Counted from the first letter of the stretch, positions 19,001 through 26,673 are shown. The stretch is 64,000 bases of DNA from Flavobacterium aeripolare (GCF_013294025.1 NZ_JABSNL010000004.1:124001-188000), one strand, 5' to 3'. Made by a program: numbers and translations. The notes: a model not told the origin generated them from the sequence alone.

Positions 19001-20268
19001 GGTATACTCCGGGAATTGGATTTTTTGGTTCTTCTAAACCTACGTTAGGTTTCATTTTTGGAAGCCAACAAGATGTGCGTTATGAAGCTGCTAAGAAAGG
19101 TTGGCTTACTTTGTATGATAATTTTAATCAAAATTTCACTCAGGTAACTAATAAAACATTAAAAGCAAGTGCAAACATCGACCTGTTTCCTGATTTTAAA
19201 ATAGATTTAAATGCCGATAGATCATTCTCAGAAAATTATTCTGAGCAATATGATGTGTCAGCAGATGGAACTTACAATTCATTATCTCCATATAGTTATG
19301 GATTGTTTAGTGTGTCTACTGTGCTTATCAAAACATCTTTCTCTGCAAGTGATGAGAACTCATCAATTGCTTTTAGTGAGTTTAGAAAAAACAGGTTGAC
19401 AATAGCTAATAGGTTAGCAACTAATAGAGGGATAGATTTAAATAATCCAGCTAATTTAGACGGAGATGGATATCCATTAGGATACGGTAAGAATAATCAA
19501 GCGGTATTGTTGCCAGCTTTCATGGCTGCATACGCAGGTGCAGATGCTTCAAGTTCTTCGTTAGGAATTTTTAGAAGCGTACCCATACCTAACTGGTCTG
19601 TTAAGTACAATGGTTTAATGCGATTTGATATGTTTAAACGTAATTTTAAACGCTTTTCATTGCAGCACAATTATCGTGCTTCATACACTATCAATCAATA
19701 TCGTTCTAACTTTGAATATGATAAAGATCCTAACGGTGTTGATGATAATGGGAACTTTTTTAATAAAACGATATTGTCTAATATTAACTTAGTAGAACAA
19801 TTTAATCCTTTATTGCGAATGGATTTTGAACTTAAAAGTTCTTTAAAAATATTAACAGAGATTAAGAAAGATAGGGCGTTATCAATGAGTTTTGATAATA
19901 ATTTATTGACAGAAGTTAAAGGGATAGAATACGTAGTGGGATTAGGATATCGATTTAAAGATGTTATTTTCTCTTCTCGTTTAGCAGATAACCCTACTGG
20001 CGTGATTAAAGGAGATATCAACATGAAAGCCGATTTCTCTTATCGTAACAATCAAACCATTGTTAGGTATTTAGATTATGATAACAATCAATTAGCAGGA
20101 GGGCAAAATATATGGTCTCTTAAATTAACTGCTGACTATTCATTTAGTAAGAACCTAACGGCTATCTTTTACTACGATCACTCGTTTTCTGAAGCCGTTA
20201 TATCTACTGCTTTCCCGTTGACTAATATTAGATCGGGCTTTACAATACGTTACAATTTTGGGAATTAA
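13093..20268 (+). CDS. sprA: Cell-surface protein SprA, type IX secretion translocon
   Basis: 2391 residues, very close to the size of SprA in Flavobacterium johnsoniae (about 2400). SprA is the giant outer-membrane barrel through which the type IX secretion system exports proteins, including gliding adhesins; it is known as Sov in Porphyromonas. A signal peptide covers about 1-20 (MQKICIFLLVLFGGFLAEAQ). The N-terminal region contains the conserved YYVNSGIFESIFGSNTIDV and a DLGARFTKQDNP stretch; the remainder is long alternating beta-strand sequence ending in RSGFTIRYNFGN, as expected for a barrel. No internal stop or frameshift is seen across 7.2 kb. It sits between ruvA and gcvH. Another T9SS gene, porG, lies at 52360. 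Confidence 0.95.
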   Translation: MQKICIFLLVLFGGFLAEAQVTEEPKDTIRTGFSTGKIQIKDPKSVLSAYTYDPVTDKYIYTSSVDGFSINYPIILSVREYEQLVLKESMRDYFRKKTDAIDGKKTGSEEAKKDLLPKYYVNSGIFESIFGSNTIDVRPTGSIEMDLGARFTKQDNPSFSPRNRSNLAFDFDQRISMSLMGKVGTRLNVNANYDTQSTFAFQNLIKLEYTPTEDDIVQKIEVGNVSMPLNSSLIRGAQSLFGVKAQLQFGKTTVTGVFSEQKSQTKSVIAEGGGTIQDFDMFALDYDNDRHFFLSQYFRDKYDESLQNYPYIDSRVQITRIEVWVTNKQSRINTNSNNLRNIIALQDLGEGPISGLADNQVVVLDPSTGMFNVPANSPSDNGNNKFDPGQIKNGSGLLNDNIREIVTSSSGFNVTVSEGQDYSKLENARKLTSNEFSYNAQLGYISLQQRLSNDEVLAVAYQYTVGDKVYQVGEFGNDGVDATVVTGATTANTAVITQSLILKMLKSNLTNVNNPVWNLMMKNIYQIPGAYQINQEDFRFNILYTDPSPINYIKEATDAAGNIFPFPANPTADNKVKETTLLKVFNLDKLNYNNDPQTGGDGFFDFLSGLTIDSQNGRIIFTTKEPFGELLFSKLKDKNNPADVSNYDDLTTYNENQQKYVFRNMYRSTQSGALQDSDKNKFLLRGKYKSAASNGIPIGAYNVPQGSVRVTAGGRVLLEGIDYSVNYQLGSVQILDASLQASNTPVEISLENNSIFGQQTRRFMGVNVEHEISEKFLVGATFLKMSEKPFTQKATYGQESVNNTIFGFNTNYATEVPFFTRLANMLPNVDTDVPSNLSVRAEVAFLKPNSPKAADFEGESTIYVDDFEGSQSTIDMRSAYAWSLSSTPDRNVRSAYDFNATSNDLSYGFKRAKLAWNTIDPIFYTSRPSGITDDDLSLNTTRRVFSEELYPLTDIAQGQSQVVNTLNLSYYPSDRGPYNNNSNFSANPRDNFGGITRAINSTNFEQSNVEYIQFWVMDPYIGAGQIPMSNTGKIYFNLGEISEDILKDGRKQYENGLGPDQILVNPRPLWGDVPASQSLIYAFDTNAENRQNQDVGFDGLNNAQEASVYSNFASESDPAADDYTYYLNANGNVSERYKNYNGVDGNSAVDINDANRAATTLPDVEDVNKDNTMNTINAYYEYSIDVQPNMEIGQNNITDIRNTQVTLANGQVTDARWIQFKIPVSQPQNTIGTISDFRSIRFMRMFMTGFADEITVRFGSLDLVRGEWRRYTNTLEFDDTNVTDDGTILDVLSVNVQENNERCPINYITPPGVVREQLYNNNTIINQNEQSLSLRVSGDGLEAEDSRAVFKNVSLDMRQFKKLKMFLHAESLQNEATLSDDQMVAFIRFGNDFTDNFYQVEIPLKVTVPSRSGAANCSPLSAESVWPEDNQIDLSLALLTQLKIQAMSIDLSTLPLDGIYYQDEEQLDASAASKSNKLRIGIKGNPNFGLVRTLMVGVKNNETMQRVKGEVWFNELRLADMDNNGGMAAVLNVDTNFADFATVSATGRKSTIGFGSLEQGPNERSREDIQQYNFVTNVNLGKLLPAKWGVNLPFNYAIGEEVITPQYDPFNQDIKLQQLLDNTADADVRENYRNRAVDYTKRSSINFIGVRKQRGAEQKQRIYDVENFTFSQSYNEVERHDYEIENYQDQQSSSSVDYAYTFQSKPVEPFKNSKMMQKSDYWKMLSDFNFNYLPSNVTFSTNINRQFNTQQFRQIEDIEGIGLDPLYRRNFSFNYQYGFNYNLTKSLKFSYIASSSNIVKNYLNDDNEPIDDFSIWDSYLNVGDPNQHMQQLIVNYEIPINKIPLFSFVKANYSYTGDYNWQRTSNALSDIIIDGENYNLGNTVQNARSNNLNASFNMEMLYKYLGLTKTTQKFGSKPKVALPKPGEKVVKTNNQDVKGSPFLDGLKGILTSVKNIQFNYTENSGTVLPGYTPGIGFFGSSKPTLGFIFGSQQDVRYEAAKKGWLTLYDNFNQNFTQVTNKTLKASANIDLFPDFKIDLNADRSFSENYSEQYDVSADGTYNSLSPYSYGLFSVSTVLIKTSFSASDENSSIAFSEFRKNRLTIANRLATNRGIDLNNPANLDGDGYPLGYGKNNQAVLLPAFMAAYAGADASSSSLGIFRSVPIPNWSVKYNGLMRFDMFKRNFKRFSLQHNYRASYTINQYRSNFEYDKDPNGVDDNGNFFNKTILSNINLVEQFNPLLRMDFELKSSLKILTEIKKDRALSMSFDNNLLTEVKGIEYVVGLGYRFKDVIFSSRLADNPTGVIKGDINMKADFSYRNNQTIVRYLDYDNNQLAGGQNIWSLKLTADYSFSKNLTAIFYYDHSFSEAVISTAFPLTNIRSGFTIRYNFGN

Positions 20269-20305
20269 TTTTGAAAATCTAAACTAGAATTGAGCGCAAG
20301 ATTGT

Positions 20306-20313
20306 TACATTTG
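20306..20313 (+). promoter_or_regulatory. Predicted -7 element (TACATTTG) for gcvH
   Basis: TAnnTTTG match in the short sprA-gcvH spacer, 40 bp before the gcvH ATG, so gcvH-vanZ probably has its own promoter. Confidence 0.55.
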
Positions 20314-20353
20314 CGAAACAAATAAAATTATCAATTTTCAATAAGCATTAATT

Positions 20354-20734
20354 ATGAGTATACCAGCAAATTTAAAGTACACAAAAGATCACGAATGGGT
20401 GAGTTTAGAAGGTGATGTAGCTACAGTAGGAATTACACATTTCGCGCAAAAAGAACTAGGTGATATCGTTTATGTAGAAGTGGAAACATTAGATCAAACT
20501 CTTGAAAAAGATGAAGTTTTTGGTACTGTTGAGGCAGTGAAAACTGTTTCTGATTTGTTTCTTCCTTTAGCAGGAGAGATTATCGAATTCAATGATGCTT
20601 TAGAAAGTACTCCTGAAACGGTAAACTCTGATCCTTATGGAGCAGGATGGATGATTAAAATTAAAGTAGCAAATGTTGCTGATTTTGATACATTATTATC
20701 AAGTGATGCTTATAATGATTTGATTGGTGCGTAA
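20354..20734 (+). CDS. gcvH: Glycine cleavage system H protein
   Basis: 126 residues, standard length. The H protein shuttles the aminomethyl group of glycine on a lipoyl arm between the P, T and L proteins. The lipoylation site is [12 protein letters not shown] with K63; flanking [22 protein letters not shown] at the start and [17 protein letters not shown] near the end are hallmark sequences. None of the other glycine cleavage genes is in the window. The VanZ-like gene starts inside its last codons. Confidence 0.96.
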   Translation: MSIPANLKYTKDHEWVSLEGDVATVGITHFAQKELGDIVYVEVETLDQTLEKDEVFGTVEAVKTVSDLFLPLAGEIIEFNDALESTPETVNSDPYGAGWMIKIKVANVADFDTLLSSDAYNDLIGA

Positions 20735-21107
20735 ATTATTTTTTCTTGTCTCAGCGGTAGCTTGGTCGGCTGTAATCTTATTCTTGTGCTTAACAAAGTC
20801 AAGTAATATTCCTTCGATCGATATCCCTAATTTAGATAAGGCAGTACATGCATTTTTTCATTTTGTTTTTACGTCGCTTTGGGTGTTATTCTTTAGAACT
20901 CAAGTTAGAAATAAAAACATTTATAAGCCGTTGTTTTTTTCCTTCGTGCTTTCTGTCTTTTTTGGTGTTTTTATCGAAATTGCACAGCAAATGTTTACAA
21001 CAACTAGAAGTCCAGATATGTTTGATATACTAGCTAATATAACCGGCGCAGCCTTAGCAAGTTTTTCAATTCTTATTTTCATAAAATTGAGAGGCACTAA
21101 GCAATAA
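20727..21107 (+). CDS. VanZ-like small membrane protein
   Basis: 126 residues with four hydrophobic segments (about 5-22, 38-56, 68-86, 98-117). It resembles the VanZ-like family: a polar [10 protein letters not shown] motif after the first segment, and [27 protein letters not shown] in the second half. VanZ gives low-level teicoplanin resistance in enterococci, but the role of these chromosomal relatives is unknown. The GTG at 20727 overlaps gcvH by 8 bp (GTGCGTAA); a TTG one codon earlier is also possible. Translational coupling with gcvH is likely. A terminator follows. Confidence 0.8.
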   Translation: MRKLFFLVSAVAWSAVILFLCLTKSSNIPSIDIPNLDKAVHAFFHFVFTSLWVLFFRTQVRNKNIYKPLFFSFVLSVFFGVFIEIAQQMFTTTRSPDMFDILANITGAALASFSILIFIKLRGTKQ

Positions 21108-21118
21108 AAATTATATTT

Positions 21119-21148
21119 AAAGTCCCGCTTTTGTGGGGCTTTTTTTTG
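21119..21148 (+). terminator. Intrinsic terminator after the gcvH-vanZ pair
   Basis: Stem AAAGTCCC/GGGGCTTT (21119-21126, 21135-21142; one G-U), 8-nt loop, then a T-run. Confidence 0.85.
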
Positions 21149-21283
21149 TTTGATAGTAAAGGTTAAGCACACGCTTGCTTCACTGTAGAGTTTGTTAAAC
21201 AATTCTGTATTGTAATAAAGCTTATGAATAATAAGTGTATTTTTGTTTACAAAGTTTTTTACTAATTTAGAAATAATGTTATT

Positions 21284-22027
21284 ATGAATATCAGAAACTA
21301 CCTAGACTCAACTTATTTAAAAACTGCTAATCAAGCAGGGATTAGTGAGGTTGAAAATGAAAAAATAGTAATGCAATTTGTTCAAGAAGCGATTGATGGC
21401 AATTTCAAGCTTATCATGATCAGGCCTGATATGGTAGTAAAGGCAAAAAAAATTATTGTCGAGGCAAATGCGGTGACACTAGTAGGAACTGTAATTGATT
21501 TTCCAGAAGGGGAGTCAGATGTTATGGCTAAATTAGAAGAGGCACAAAGAGCTATTGAAGAAGGTGCTGATGATCTTGATTTTGTTTGTAATTATAAAGC
21601 CTTTAAAGAGGGCGATATTGCCATTGTGAAAAAAGAGGTCTTGCGTTGTACAAAACTAGGTCTGGATAACAATAAAACGGTAAAGTGGATTATAGAAGTG
21701 GCTGCGCTTACTGATAAGCAAATTATCCAACTATCGTCTCTAATTAAAAACGTGATTATTTCTAATTTTAAAGAAGAGGATTATAATTGTGTTTTTGTGA
21801 AATCATCAACTGGTTTCTATAAAACAGAAGACGATTTGCCTAACGGTGCTACCGTGCGTACAATAATTATGATGCTTGAAAATGCGTCACCGTTACCTAT
21901 CAAAGCTGCTGGTGGAGTGCGCTCATATCAAGATGCAGTTGAGATGGTGAGTTTGGGTGTTAAGCGCATAGGGACTTCTGGTGCAAAAGCAATTGCAAAC
22001 GGAGAAGACACGAATCAAGAATATTAA
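21284..22027 (+). CDS. deoC: Deoxyribose-phosphate aldolase
   Basis: 247 residues. Splits 2-deoxyribose-5-phosphate into glyceraldehyde-3-phosphate and acetaldehyde in nucleoside catabolism. The TIM-barrel active site is intact: D99 in DDLDFV, the Schiff-base lysine K173 in CVFVKSSTGF, and K207 in PIKAAGGVRS. The N-terminus (MNIRNYLDSTYLKT) matches the family. It is monocistronic, about 180 bp after the previous terminator and with about 300 bp of apparently empty DNA after it. Confidence 0.93.
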   Translation: MNIRNYLDSTYLKTANQAGISEVENEKIVMQFVQEAIDGNFKLIMIRPDMVVKAKKIIVEANAVTLVGTVIDFPEGESDVMAKLEEAQRAIEEGADDLDFVCNYKAFKEGDIAIVKKEVLRCTKLGLDNNKTVKWIIEVAALTDKQIIQLSSLIKNVIISNFKEEDYNCVFVKSSTGFYKTEDDLPNGATVRTIIMMLENASPLPIKAAGGVRSYQDAVEMVSLGVKRIGTSGAKAIANGEDTNQEY

Positions 22028-22326
22028 AAGTAGTAGCTATTAAAATGGGGAATAAAGTAGCGCTCCTTAATTGTGGTTATTGAAGTTTTTTTTCTCGAAA
22101 GTGAATTATTCTCTGCTAGTAAGCAGGTACTTCAATGCGCTATTTGTACTTTCGAAAAGAAACAATTTAGATACTTATTGTAAAAAGCGATCTACAATGT
22201 TGCTTAATCACAAAGCAGATGCACTTTTAACAGATTATAATTGAAAAAAACACAAAATCTACAATATTAAATCCTCTTGTAATTTGTACCTTTGCAGAAG
22301 TTTTAAAAAACTTAATTAAATCTGCA
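22028..22326. other. Gene-free spacer between deoC and ctaB
   Basis: 299 bp without a credible ORF or RNA gene. TCGAAAGT (22095-22102) and ACTTTCGA (22148-22155) are inverted repeats 45 bp apart but without further support. A TAnnTTTG promoter element lies at 22287-22294. Confidence 0.5.
22287..22294 (+). promoter_or_regulatory. Predicted -7 element (TACCTTTG) for the cytochrome oxidase operon
   Basis: TAnnTTTG match 33 bp before the predicted TTG start of ctaB, at the head of a four-gene run. Confidence 0.55.
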
Positions 22327-23229
22327 TTGAACACTACTCCAAATACCTTCACTTTTAAATCGGTTTTTCTAGATTTTAAAGAAATCACTAAAGCAGGACT
22401 TGCTATTAGTGTTTTGTTTTCATCTATAGCTGGATATTTTTTAGGTATCAATGAGCAAAATCCTTTTCAATGGTCGGTGTTGTTAATGTTGATTGTAGGT
22501 GGTTACTGCATGGTTGGAGCTTCTAATGCTTTTAATCAAGTGATCGAGAAAGACATTGATGCTTTAATGGATCGAACAAAGAATCGCCCTGTTCCTTCAG
22601 GAAGAATGTCACCGCAAGTGGCGCTAGTAGTTGCTAGTGTATTGACGATTATAGGTATTTCCCTTTTATATATGATAAATCCTAAATCAGCCATGTTTGG
22701 TGCGATTTCGATATTTCTATATACGAGTGTGTATACACCCTTAAAAACAGTAACGTCTTTGTCTGTATTTGTAGGCGCGTTTCCAGGTGCTATACCTTTC
22801 ATGTTAGGATGGGTGGCTGCTACGGGGGATTTTGGAATCGAAGCAGGTACATTATTTTTAATTCAGTTTTTTTGGCAATTCCCTCATTTTTGGGCTATAG
22901 GATGGTTCTTATATGAAGATTATGAAAAAGCAGGAATCTTTATGTTGCCTACGGGTAAAAAAGACCAAGGAACAGCGCTTCAAATCATTTTGTATTCGGT
23001 ATGGTTGCTTGTTGCTTCATTGTTGCCTGCGTTAGGTTATACGGGTAGATTTTATATTACTCCTATAGCAGCAGTAGTAGTGTTCCTTTTAGGTTTGTGG
23101 ATGCTTTTTTATGCAGTTAAGTTGTATAAGATTAAAACAGCAAAAGCAGCAAGAACATTAATGCTAGTTAGCGTATCTTATATTACGCTACTTCAATTAG
23201 TATATATAATTGATAAATTTTTAAGATAG
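22327..23229 (+). CDS. ctaB: Protoheme IX farnesyltransferase (heme O synthase)
   Basis: 300 residues, UbiA-type prenyltransferase with about nine membrane segments. It attaches farnesyl to heme B to give heme O for heme-copper oxidases. The first Asp-rich motif is NAFNQVIEKDIDALMDRTKNRPVPSGR (about 64-90); a second conserved segment, YEDYEKAGIFMLPTGK, lies near 197. There is no ATG near the N-terminus; TTG at 22327 gives MNTTPNTFTFKSVFLDFKEI, a sensible start. The oxidase subunit genes follow 2 bp later, so it heads their operon. Also called cyoE. Confidence 0.93.
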   Translation: MNTTPNTFTFKSVFLDFKEITKAGLAISVLFSSIAGYFLGINEQNPFQWSVLLMLIVGGYCMVGASNAFNQVIEKDIDALMDRTKNRPVPSGRMSPQVALVVASVLTIIGISLLYMINPKSAMFGAISIFLYTSVYTPLKTVTSLSVFVGAFPGAIPFMLGWVAATGDFGIEAGTLFLIQFFWQFPHFWAIGWFLYEDYEKAGIFMLPTGKKDQGTALQIILYSVWLLVASLLPALGYTGRFYITPIAAVVVFLLGLWMLFYAVKLYKIKTAKAARTLMLVSVSYITLLQLVYIIDKFLR

Positions 23230-23231
23230 TT

Positions 23232-23819
23232 ATGGAAATGACAATGACACAGGAGGAGCATAAGCTAAAGACTGCAAGATCGTATAAGTTGATCTTGATT
23301 TTTGCTATGGTCAGTATGATTATGATGTTTGCAGGGCTTACTAGCGCATTTGTGGTAAGTAAAGCAAGGGTAGACTGGTTGAAGGATTTTCAATTGCCTA
23401 CCGCTTTTTATTATAGCACTTTGGCTATAATTATGGCTAGTGTAACCATACACATGGCAAAAAAATCAATCCAAAAAGATGAAAAAAGTAAGACTACTGT
23501 TTTTCTTTTGTCTACTTTAGCGCTTGGAATTTTATTCGTGATTTTACAATTTGTAGGATTCGGACAAATCGTTGAAAATGGCTATTACTTCACCGGAAGC
23601 GAGAGTTCAATAACAACAACATTTTTATATATTGTAACAGTTGTGCATATGATTCACCTTGCTGGTGGGTTAATATCATTGCTAATTATAATTTATAATC
23701 ATTTTAAACAGAAATACAATTCGAGTCAAACTCTTGGAATAGAACTAGGTGCGATGTACTGGCACTTTCTTGATTTCTTGTGGATTTATTTATTTGTATT
23801 TTTATATTTCTTTAAATAA
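23232..23819 (+). CDS. Heme-copper oxidase subunit III-type protein
   Basis: 195 residues, five predicted membrane segments, related to cytochrome c oxidase subunit III. The C-terminal ELGAMYWHFLDFLWIYLFVFLYF is the diagnostic helix. Subunit III stabilises the catalytic core and borders the proton entry. It is shorter than the next gene and lacks that gene's insertion. Two subunit III-type genes side by side are common in Bacteroidota. It starts 2 bp after ctaB; the first ATG is used, with a second ATG three codons on as an alternative. Confidence 0.88.
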   Translation: MEMTMTQEEHKLKTARSYKLILIFAMVSMIMMFAGLTSAFVVSKARVDWLKDFQLPTAFYYSTLAIIMASVTIHMAKKSIQKDEKSKTTVFLLSTLALGILFVILQFVGFGQIVENGYYFTGSESSITTTFLYIVTVVHMIHLAGGLISLLIIIYNHFKQKYNSSQTLGIELGAMYWHFLDFLWIYLFVFLYFFK

Positions 23820-23861
23820 GAAAAAAACGTAAATTTGGGAACTTTTTAACGAATAACTTTT

Positions 23862-24890
23862 ATGGAAGCGACAGTTACTACTGCAAATAGTGAAGATAAA
23901 ACTTGGGGAGGCGGCAATGAGCCAATGGGAGCAAGTTATGGTAAAATGATGATGTGGTTTTTTATCATGTCAGATGCCTTAACGTTCTCTGGATTTTTAG
24001 CAGCTTACGGTTTATCTAGATTTAAATTTATTGAAACGTGGCCATTGGCCGATGAAGTGTTTACTCACTTCCCATTTATGCACGGTGTTTCTGCACCTAT
24101 GTACTATGTGGCGTTAATGACTTTTATTTTAATTTTCTCATCTGTAACAATGGTATTAGCCGTTGATGCAGGTCATCAAATGAAAAAGAACAAAGTTATT
24201 GTTTACATGTTTTTAACCATTATCGGTGGTTTGATCTTCGTAGGGTCTCAAGCTTGGGAATGGAAAAATTTCATCAAAGGAGAATATGGTGCTGTTGAAA
24301 CAAAGGGAGGTAGTTTACTTCAGTTTGTGGATAAAGATGGTAATCGTGTTGCCTTAGCTGATTTTGCTGCTAGTCTTCATGGAGAGAGAGTACAGCACAC
24401 AAGTAACAAAGGGACTTGGTTCTTGAGCGAAGGTGAATTGCCTTCTTACTCAATGGCTGAAGTTCAAGCTGGATTCAAAGCTCATCCTGAATTATCAGTG
24501 CGTATCGAATCAATCTATGAGGCAACTCCAGAAACGGTTAAAGATGCTAAGATCAATCATGATTTGAGTAAATTTAAGCACAAAACGGTATTGTCTAGAG
24601 AAGAATCTATTTCAAGATTAGCTGATGGACATTATGTTGTAGAAGGAGCTAACTTGATTAGAAATGAATACGGAAACAAATTGTTTGCTGATTTCTTTTT
24701 CTTTATCACAGGTTTCCACGGATTCCACGTGTTTTCAGGAGTAATCTTAAACATCATCGTGTTTTTTAATGTGCTTATGGGTACATATGAAAAAAGAAGA
24801 AGTTATGAGATGGTTGAAAAAGTGGGTCTATACTGGCACTTTGTTGATTTAGTTTGGGTATTTGTATTTACCGTTTTCTATCTAGTTTAA
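23862..24890 (+). CDS. ctaE: Cytochrome c oxidase subunit III with a large soluble insertion
   Basis: 342 residues. Membrane helices at about 28-50, 78-102, 111-131, 275-300 and 322-342 fit subunit III, with the C-terminal KVGLYWHFVDLVWVFVFTVFYLV as signature. Between residues about 143 and 270 is a hydrophilic block of roughly 130 residues absent from textbook subunit III, rich in charged residues and without cysteines. Its role is not evident; from topology it would lie on one face of the complex between two helices. It follows the other subunit III gene by 42 bp and precedes subunit IV by 18 bp. The catalytic subunits I and II are not in the window. Confidence 0.9.
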   Translation: MEATVTTANSEDKTWGGGNEPMGASYGKMMMWFFIMSDALTFSGFLAAYGLSRFKFIETWPLADEVFTHFPFMHGVSAPMYYVALMTFILIFSSVTMVLAVDAGHQMKKNKVIVYMFLTIIGGLIFVGSQAWEWKNFIKGEYGAVETKGGSLLQFVDKDGNRVALADFAASLHGERVQHTSNKGTWFLSEGELPSYSMAEVQAGFKAHPELSVRIESIYEATPETVKDAKINHDLSKFKHKTVLSREESISRLADGHYVVEGANLIRNEYGNKLFADFFFFITGFHGFHVFSGVILNIIVFFNVLMGTYEKRRSYEMVEKVGLYWHFVDLVWVFVFTVFYLV

Positions 24891-24908
24891 TTTTTAAAAA
24901 TAATTATT

Positions 24909-25259
24909 ATGTCACACGAACATGTTTCTAATACTGCAGGGATCTGGAAAGTTTTCGCAATATTGTCTGCTGTTACTATTATAGAAGTATTTTTAGGAAT
25001 ACTTAAACCAGATTTTCTACACATGAACCACCTTTTAGGTATGAACTTGTTGAACTGGGTATTTTATATATTGACTGTTTTTAAAGCGTACTACATTGTA
25101 TGGTCATTCATGCACTTAGGGGGCGAGAAAAGTAGTCTTAGATGGGCGATTGTTTTGCCTGTTGTTTTCTTAATTATATATATACTTTTCATTTTCTTAA
25201 CCGAAGGGCATTATATTTATGGGGTTTTTAAAGATTCTACAATTAAGTGGAATTTTTAA
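24909..25259 (+). CDS. Cytochrome c oxidase subunit IV family protein
   Basis: 116 residues, three hydrophobic helices (about 13-30, 43-67, 78-100). It matches the small bacterial oxidase subunit IV type: MSHEHVSNTAGIWKVFAILSAVTIIEV at the start and FKAYYIVWSFMHLGGEKSSLRW in the middle. This subunit is accessory, with a role in assembly or stability. It is last in the ctaB-coxIII-ctaE-coxIV run and ends before a strong terminator. Confidence 0.88.
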   Translation: MSHEHVSNTAGIWKVFAILSAVTIIEVFLGILKPDFLHMNHLLGMNLLNWVFYILTVFKAYYIVWSFMHLGGEKSSLRWAIVLPVVFLIIYILFIFLTEGHYIYGVFKDSTIKWNF

Positions 25260-25279
25260 CACATATTAATTCAAAAAAA

Positions 25280-25305
25280 AGGGTACGCATTGCGTACCTT
25301 TTTTT
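25280..25305 (+). terminator. Intrinsic terminator after the oxidase subunit genes
   Basis: Stem GGTACG/CGTACC (25282-25287, 25293-25298), loop CATTG, preceded by an A-run and followed by a T-run. Confidence 0.9.
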
Positions 25306-25312
25306 ATTTTTG
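25305..25312 (+). promoter_or_regulatory. Predicted -7 element (TATTTTTG) for the Sco assembly group
   Basis: TAnnTTTG match that uses the end of the terminator T-run, 23 bp before the ATG at 25335. This would restart transcription for the four-gene assembly group. Confidence 0.55.
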
Positions 25313-25334
25313 TACTTTAAATTTTAATGTTGCA

Positions 25335-25985
25335 ATGAAAAAAAATATAGTTCTTTTTGTGCTTTTTATTCTCCCTATCGTAGCCTATCTTTTTTTTGCA
25401 TCAGGCGTCAATAGTTTTACTCGATTGCCTACAGTTACTAAAGGAATTCCTGAGTTAGCTGAGTGGGAATCCTTGAATAAGGAAAAGGTGACACTAACTG
25501 GTAAAATTACTATCCTGGGCTTCTCAGGTTCAGAAATTTTAAAGAATAGAGGGAATCTTTTCAATCTTAACGAAAAAATATACCAACGCTATCATACCTT
25601 CAAGGATTTACAGTTTGTAATGATTTGCCCTCTTGGTACAGAGGATGATGTTCGAAGTATACTAGATGCGCTAGACGAATTTACAGATGTTTCTCAATGG
25701 CATTTCGTTTTCACCACACCCGAGAATATTCAAGCCTATTATAACCAACTGCATTTGAAAGGGAAGTTAGATCAATATGCTGGAACCTCTAATGTTTACA
25801 TAGTTGATAAAGCTAGAGATTTAAGAGGACGTAAAGATAAAAAGGACTACAAGGAGGGGTATAATACTTTTCATCCATCTGAGTTAAGTAATGAGATGCT
25901 TGATGACTTTAAAATAATCCTCTATGAATATCGTGCTGCATTAAAGAAAAATCATAATGCAACTAAACAACTTTTAAAAGAATAA
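25335..25985 (+). CDS. Sco/thioredoxin-fold-like membrane-anchored protein without metal ligands
   Basis: 216 residues. One N-terminal membrane anchor (about 4-22), then a soluble domain outside the membrane. I do not recognise a named family. The order ITILGFSGSEIL, QFVMICPLG, SNVYIVDKARDLRGRKDKKD and a C-terminal helix parallels the downstream SCO protein, whose IDKDGNIRCRKDDFG corresponds, but the CxxxC position is occupied by GFSGSEIL and only one Cys is present. It therefore looks like a degenerate Sco paralogue that cannot bind copper in the usual way. The frame is open upstream into the terminator, but ATG 25335 gives a proper anchor (MKKNIVLFVLFILPIVAYLFF). It ends 1 bp before the SCO gene. 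Confidence 0.6.
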   Translation: MKKNIVLFVLFILPIVAYLFFASGVNSFTRLPTVTKGIPELAEWESLNKEKVTLTGKITILGFSGSEILKNRGNLFNLNEKIYQRYHTFKDLQFVMICPLGTEDDVRSILDALDEFTDVSQWHFVFTTPENIQAYYNQLHLKGKLDQYAGTSNVYIVDKARDLRGRKDKKDYKEGYNTFHPSELSNEMLDDFKIILYEYRAALKKNHNATKQLLKE

Positions 25986-25986
25986 T

Positions 25987-26673
25987 ATGTTTAAGAAGAA
26001 ATCATACATCGGTATTTCATTTATAATTTTAGTTTTTGGTATCTATGCAATTCCTAAAATTATAGAGCGCATTCAAAACGGTTCTGTGGTAAAAGCGGAT
26101 CGCTTAGACAACGTTAGTACAGCGGCTACTAAAGATGAGAAATTAGTCATGATTGGTCCAGCACCAAAATTTGATTTAACGAATCAGAACGACGAAAAGA
26201 TAAATAATGACTTTTATAAAGGTAAAGTATATGTCGTGGAGTTTTTCTTTACTACTTGTCCTTCAATTTGTCCGAAGATGAATCAAAGCATGCTGTTGAT
26301 CGAAAAGAAATTCTTTGGTAATCCTAATTTCGGGATCGCTTCTATTACTATTGATCCTAATCATGATACTGCCAAAGTTCTAAAAGAGCACGCTGAATTT
26401 TTAGGTGTCAAATCTACTAATTGGCAATTTCTAAGAGGGGACCAAGATTATATTTACAGTATCGCTAACAAAGGTTTTAATCTATATGCTGCTGCAAATA
26501 GTAATGTTGCTGGTGGATTTGAGCATTCTGGTCTTTTTGCTTTGATTGATAAGGATGGAAATATTAGATGTAGAAAAGATGACTTTGGTAATCCTATTTT
26601 ATATTACGATGGATTAGATAAAAAAGGGGTTAGAGATATTCAACAAGATATTAGTATTTTATTAGAGGAGTAA
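25987..26673 (+). CDS. SCO1/SenC family copper chaperone
   Basis: 228 residues: N-terminal membrane anchor (about 7-25) and a thioredoxin-like domain. Copper ligands are intact: C91 and C95 in TCPSICPKM, and H180 in GFEHSG. Sco proteins deliver or reduce the CuA site of cytochrome oxidase subunit II on the outer face of the inner membrane. The location just after oxidase subunit genes and beside a DUF420 gene fits assembly of the aa3/caa3-type oxidase. It lies 1 bp after the ligand-less relative and 5 bp before the DUF420 gene, so the group is one operon. Confidence 0.92.
   Translation: MFKKKSYIGISFIILVFGIYAIPKIIERIQNGSVVKADRLDNVSTAATKDEKLVMIGPAPKFDLTNQNDEKINNDFYKGKVYVVEFFFTTCPSICPKMNQSMLLIEKKFFGNPNFGIASITIDPNHDTAKVLKEHAEFLGVKSTNWQFLRGDQDYIYSIANKGFNLYAAANSNVAGGFEHSGLFALIDKDGNIRCRKDDFGNPILYYDGLDKKGVRDIQQDISILLEE

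Noticed and set aside
22095..22155. Inverted repeat TCGAAAGT/ACTTTCGA after deoC
   Set aside because: Eight-base arms 45 bp apart in AT-rich DNA are easily due to chance.
25290..25334. Extra N-terminal codons for the Sco-like protein
   Set aside because: The codons read through a terminator and promoter element; the ATG at 25335 starts a proper membrane anchor.
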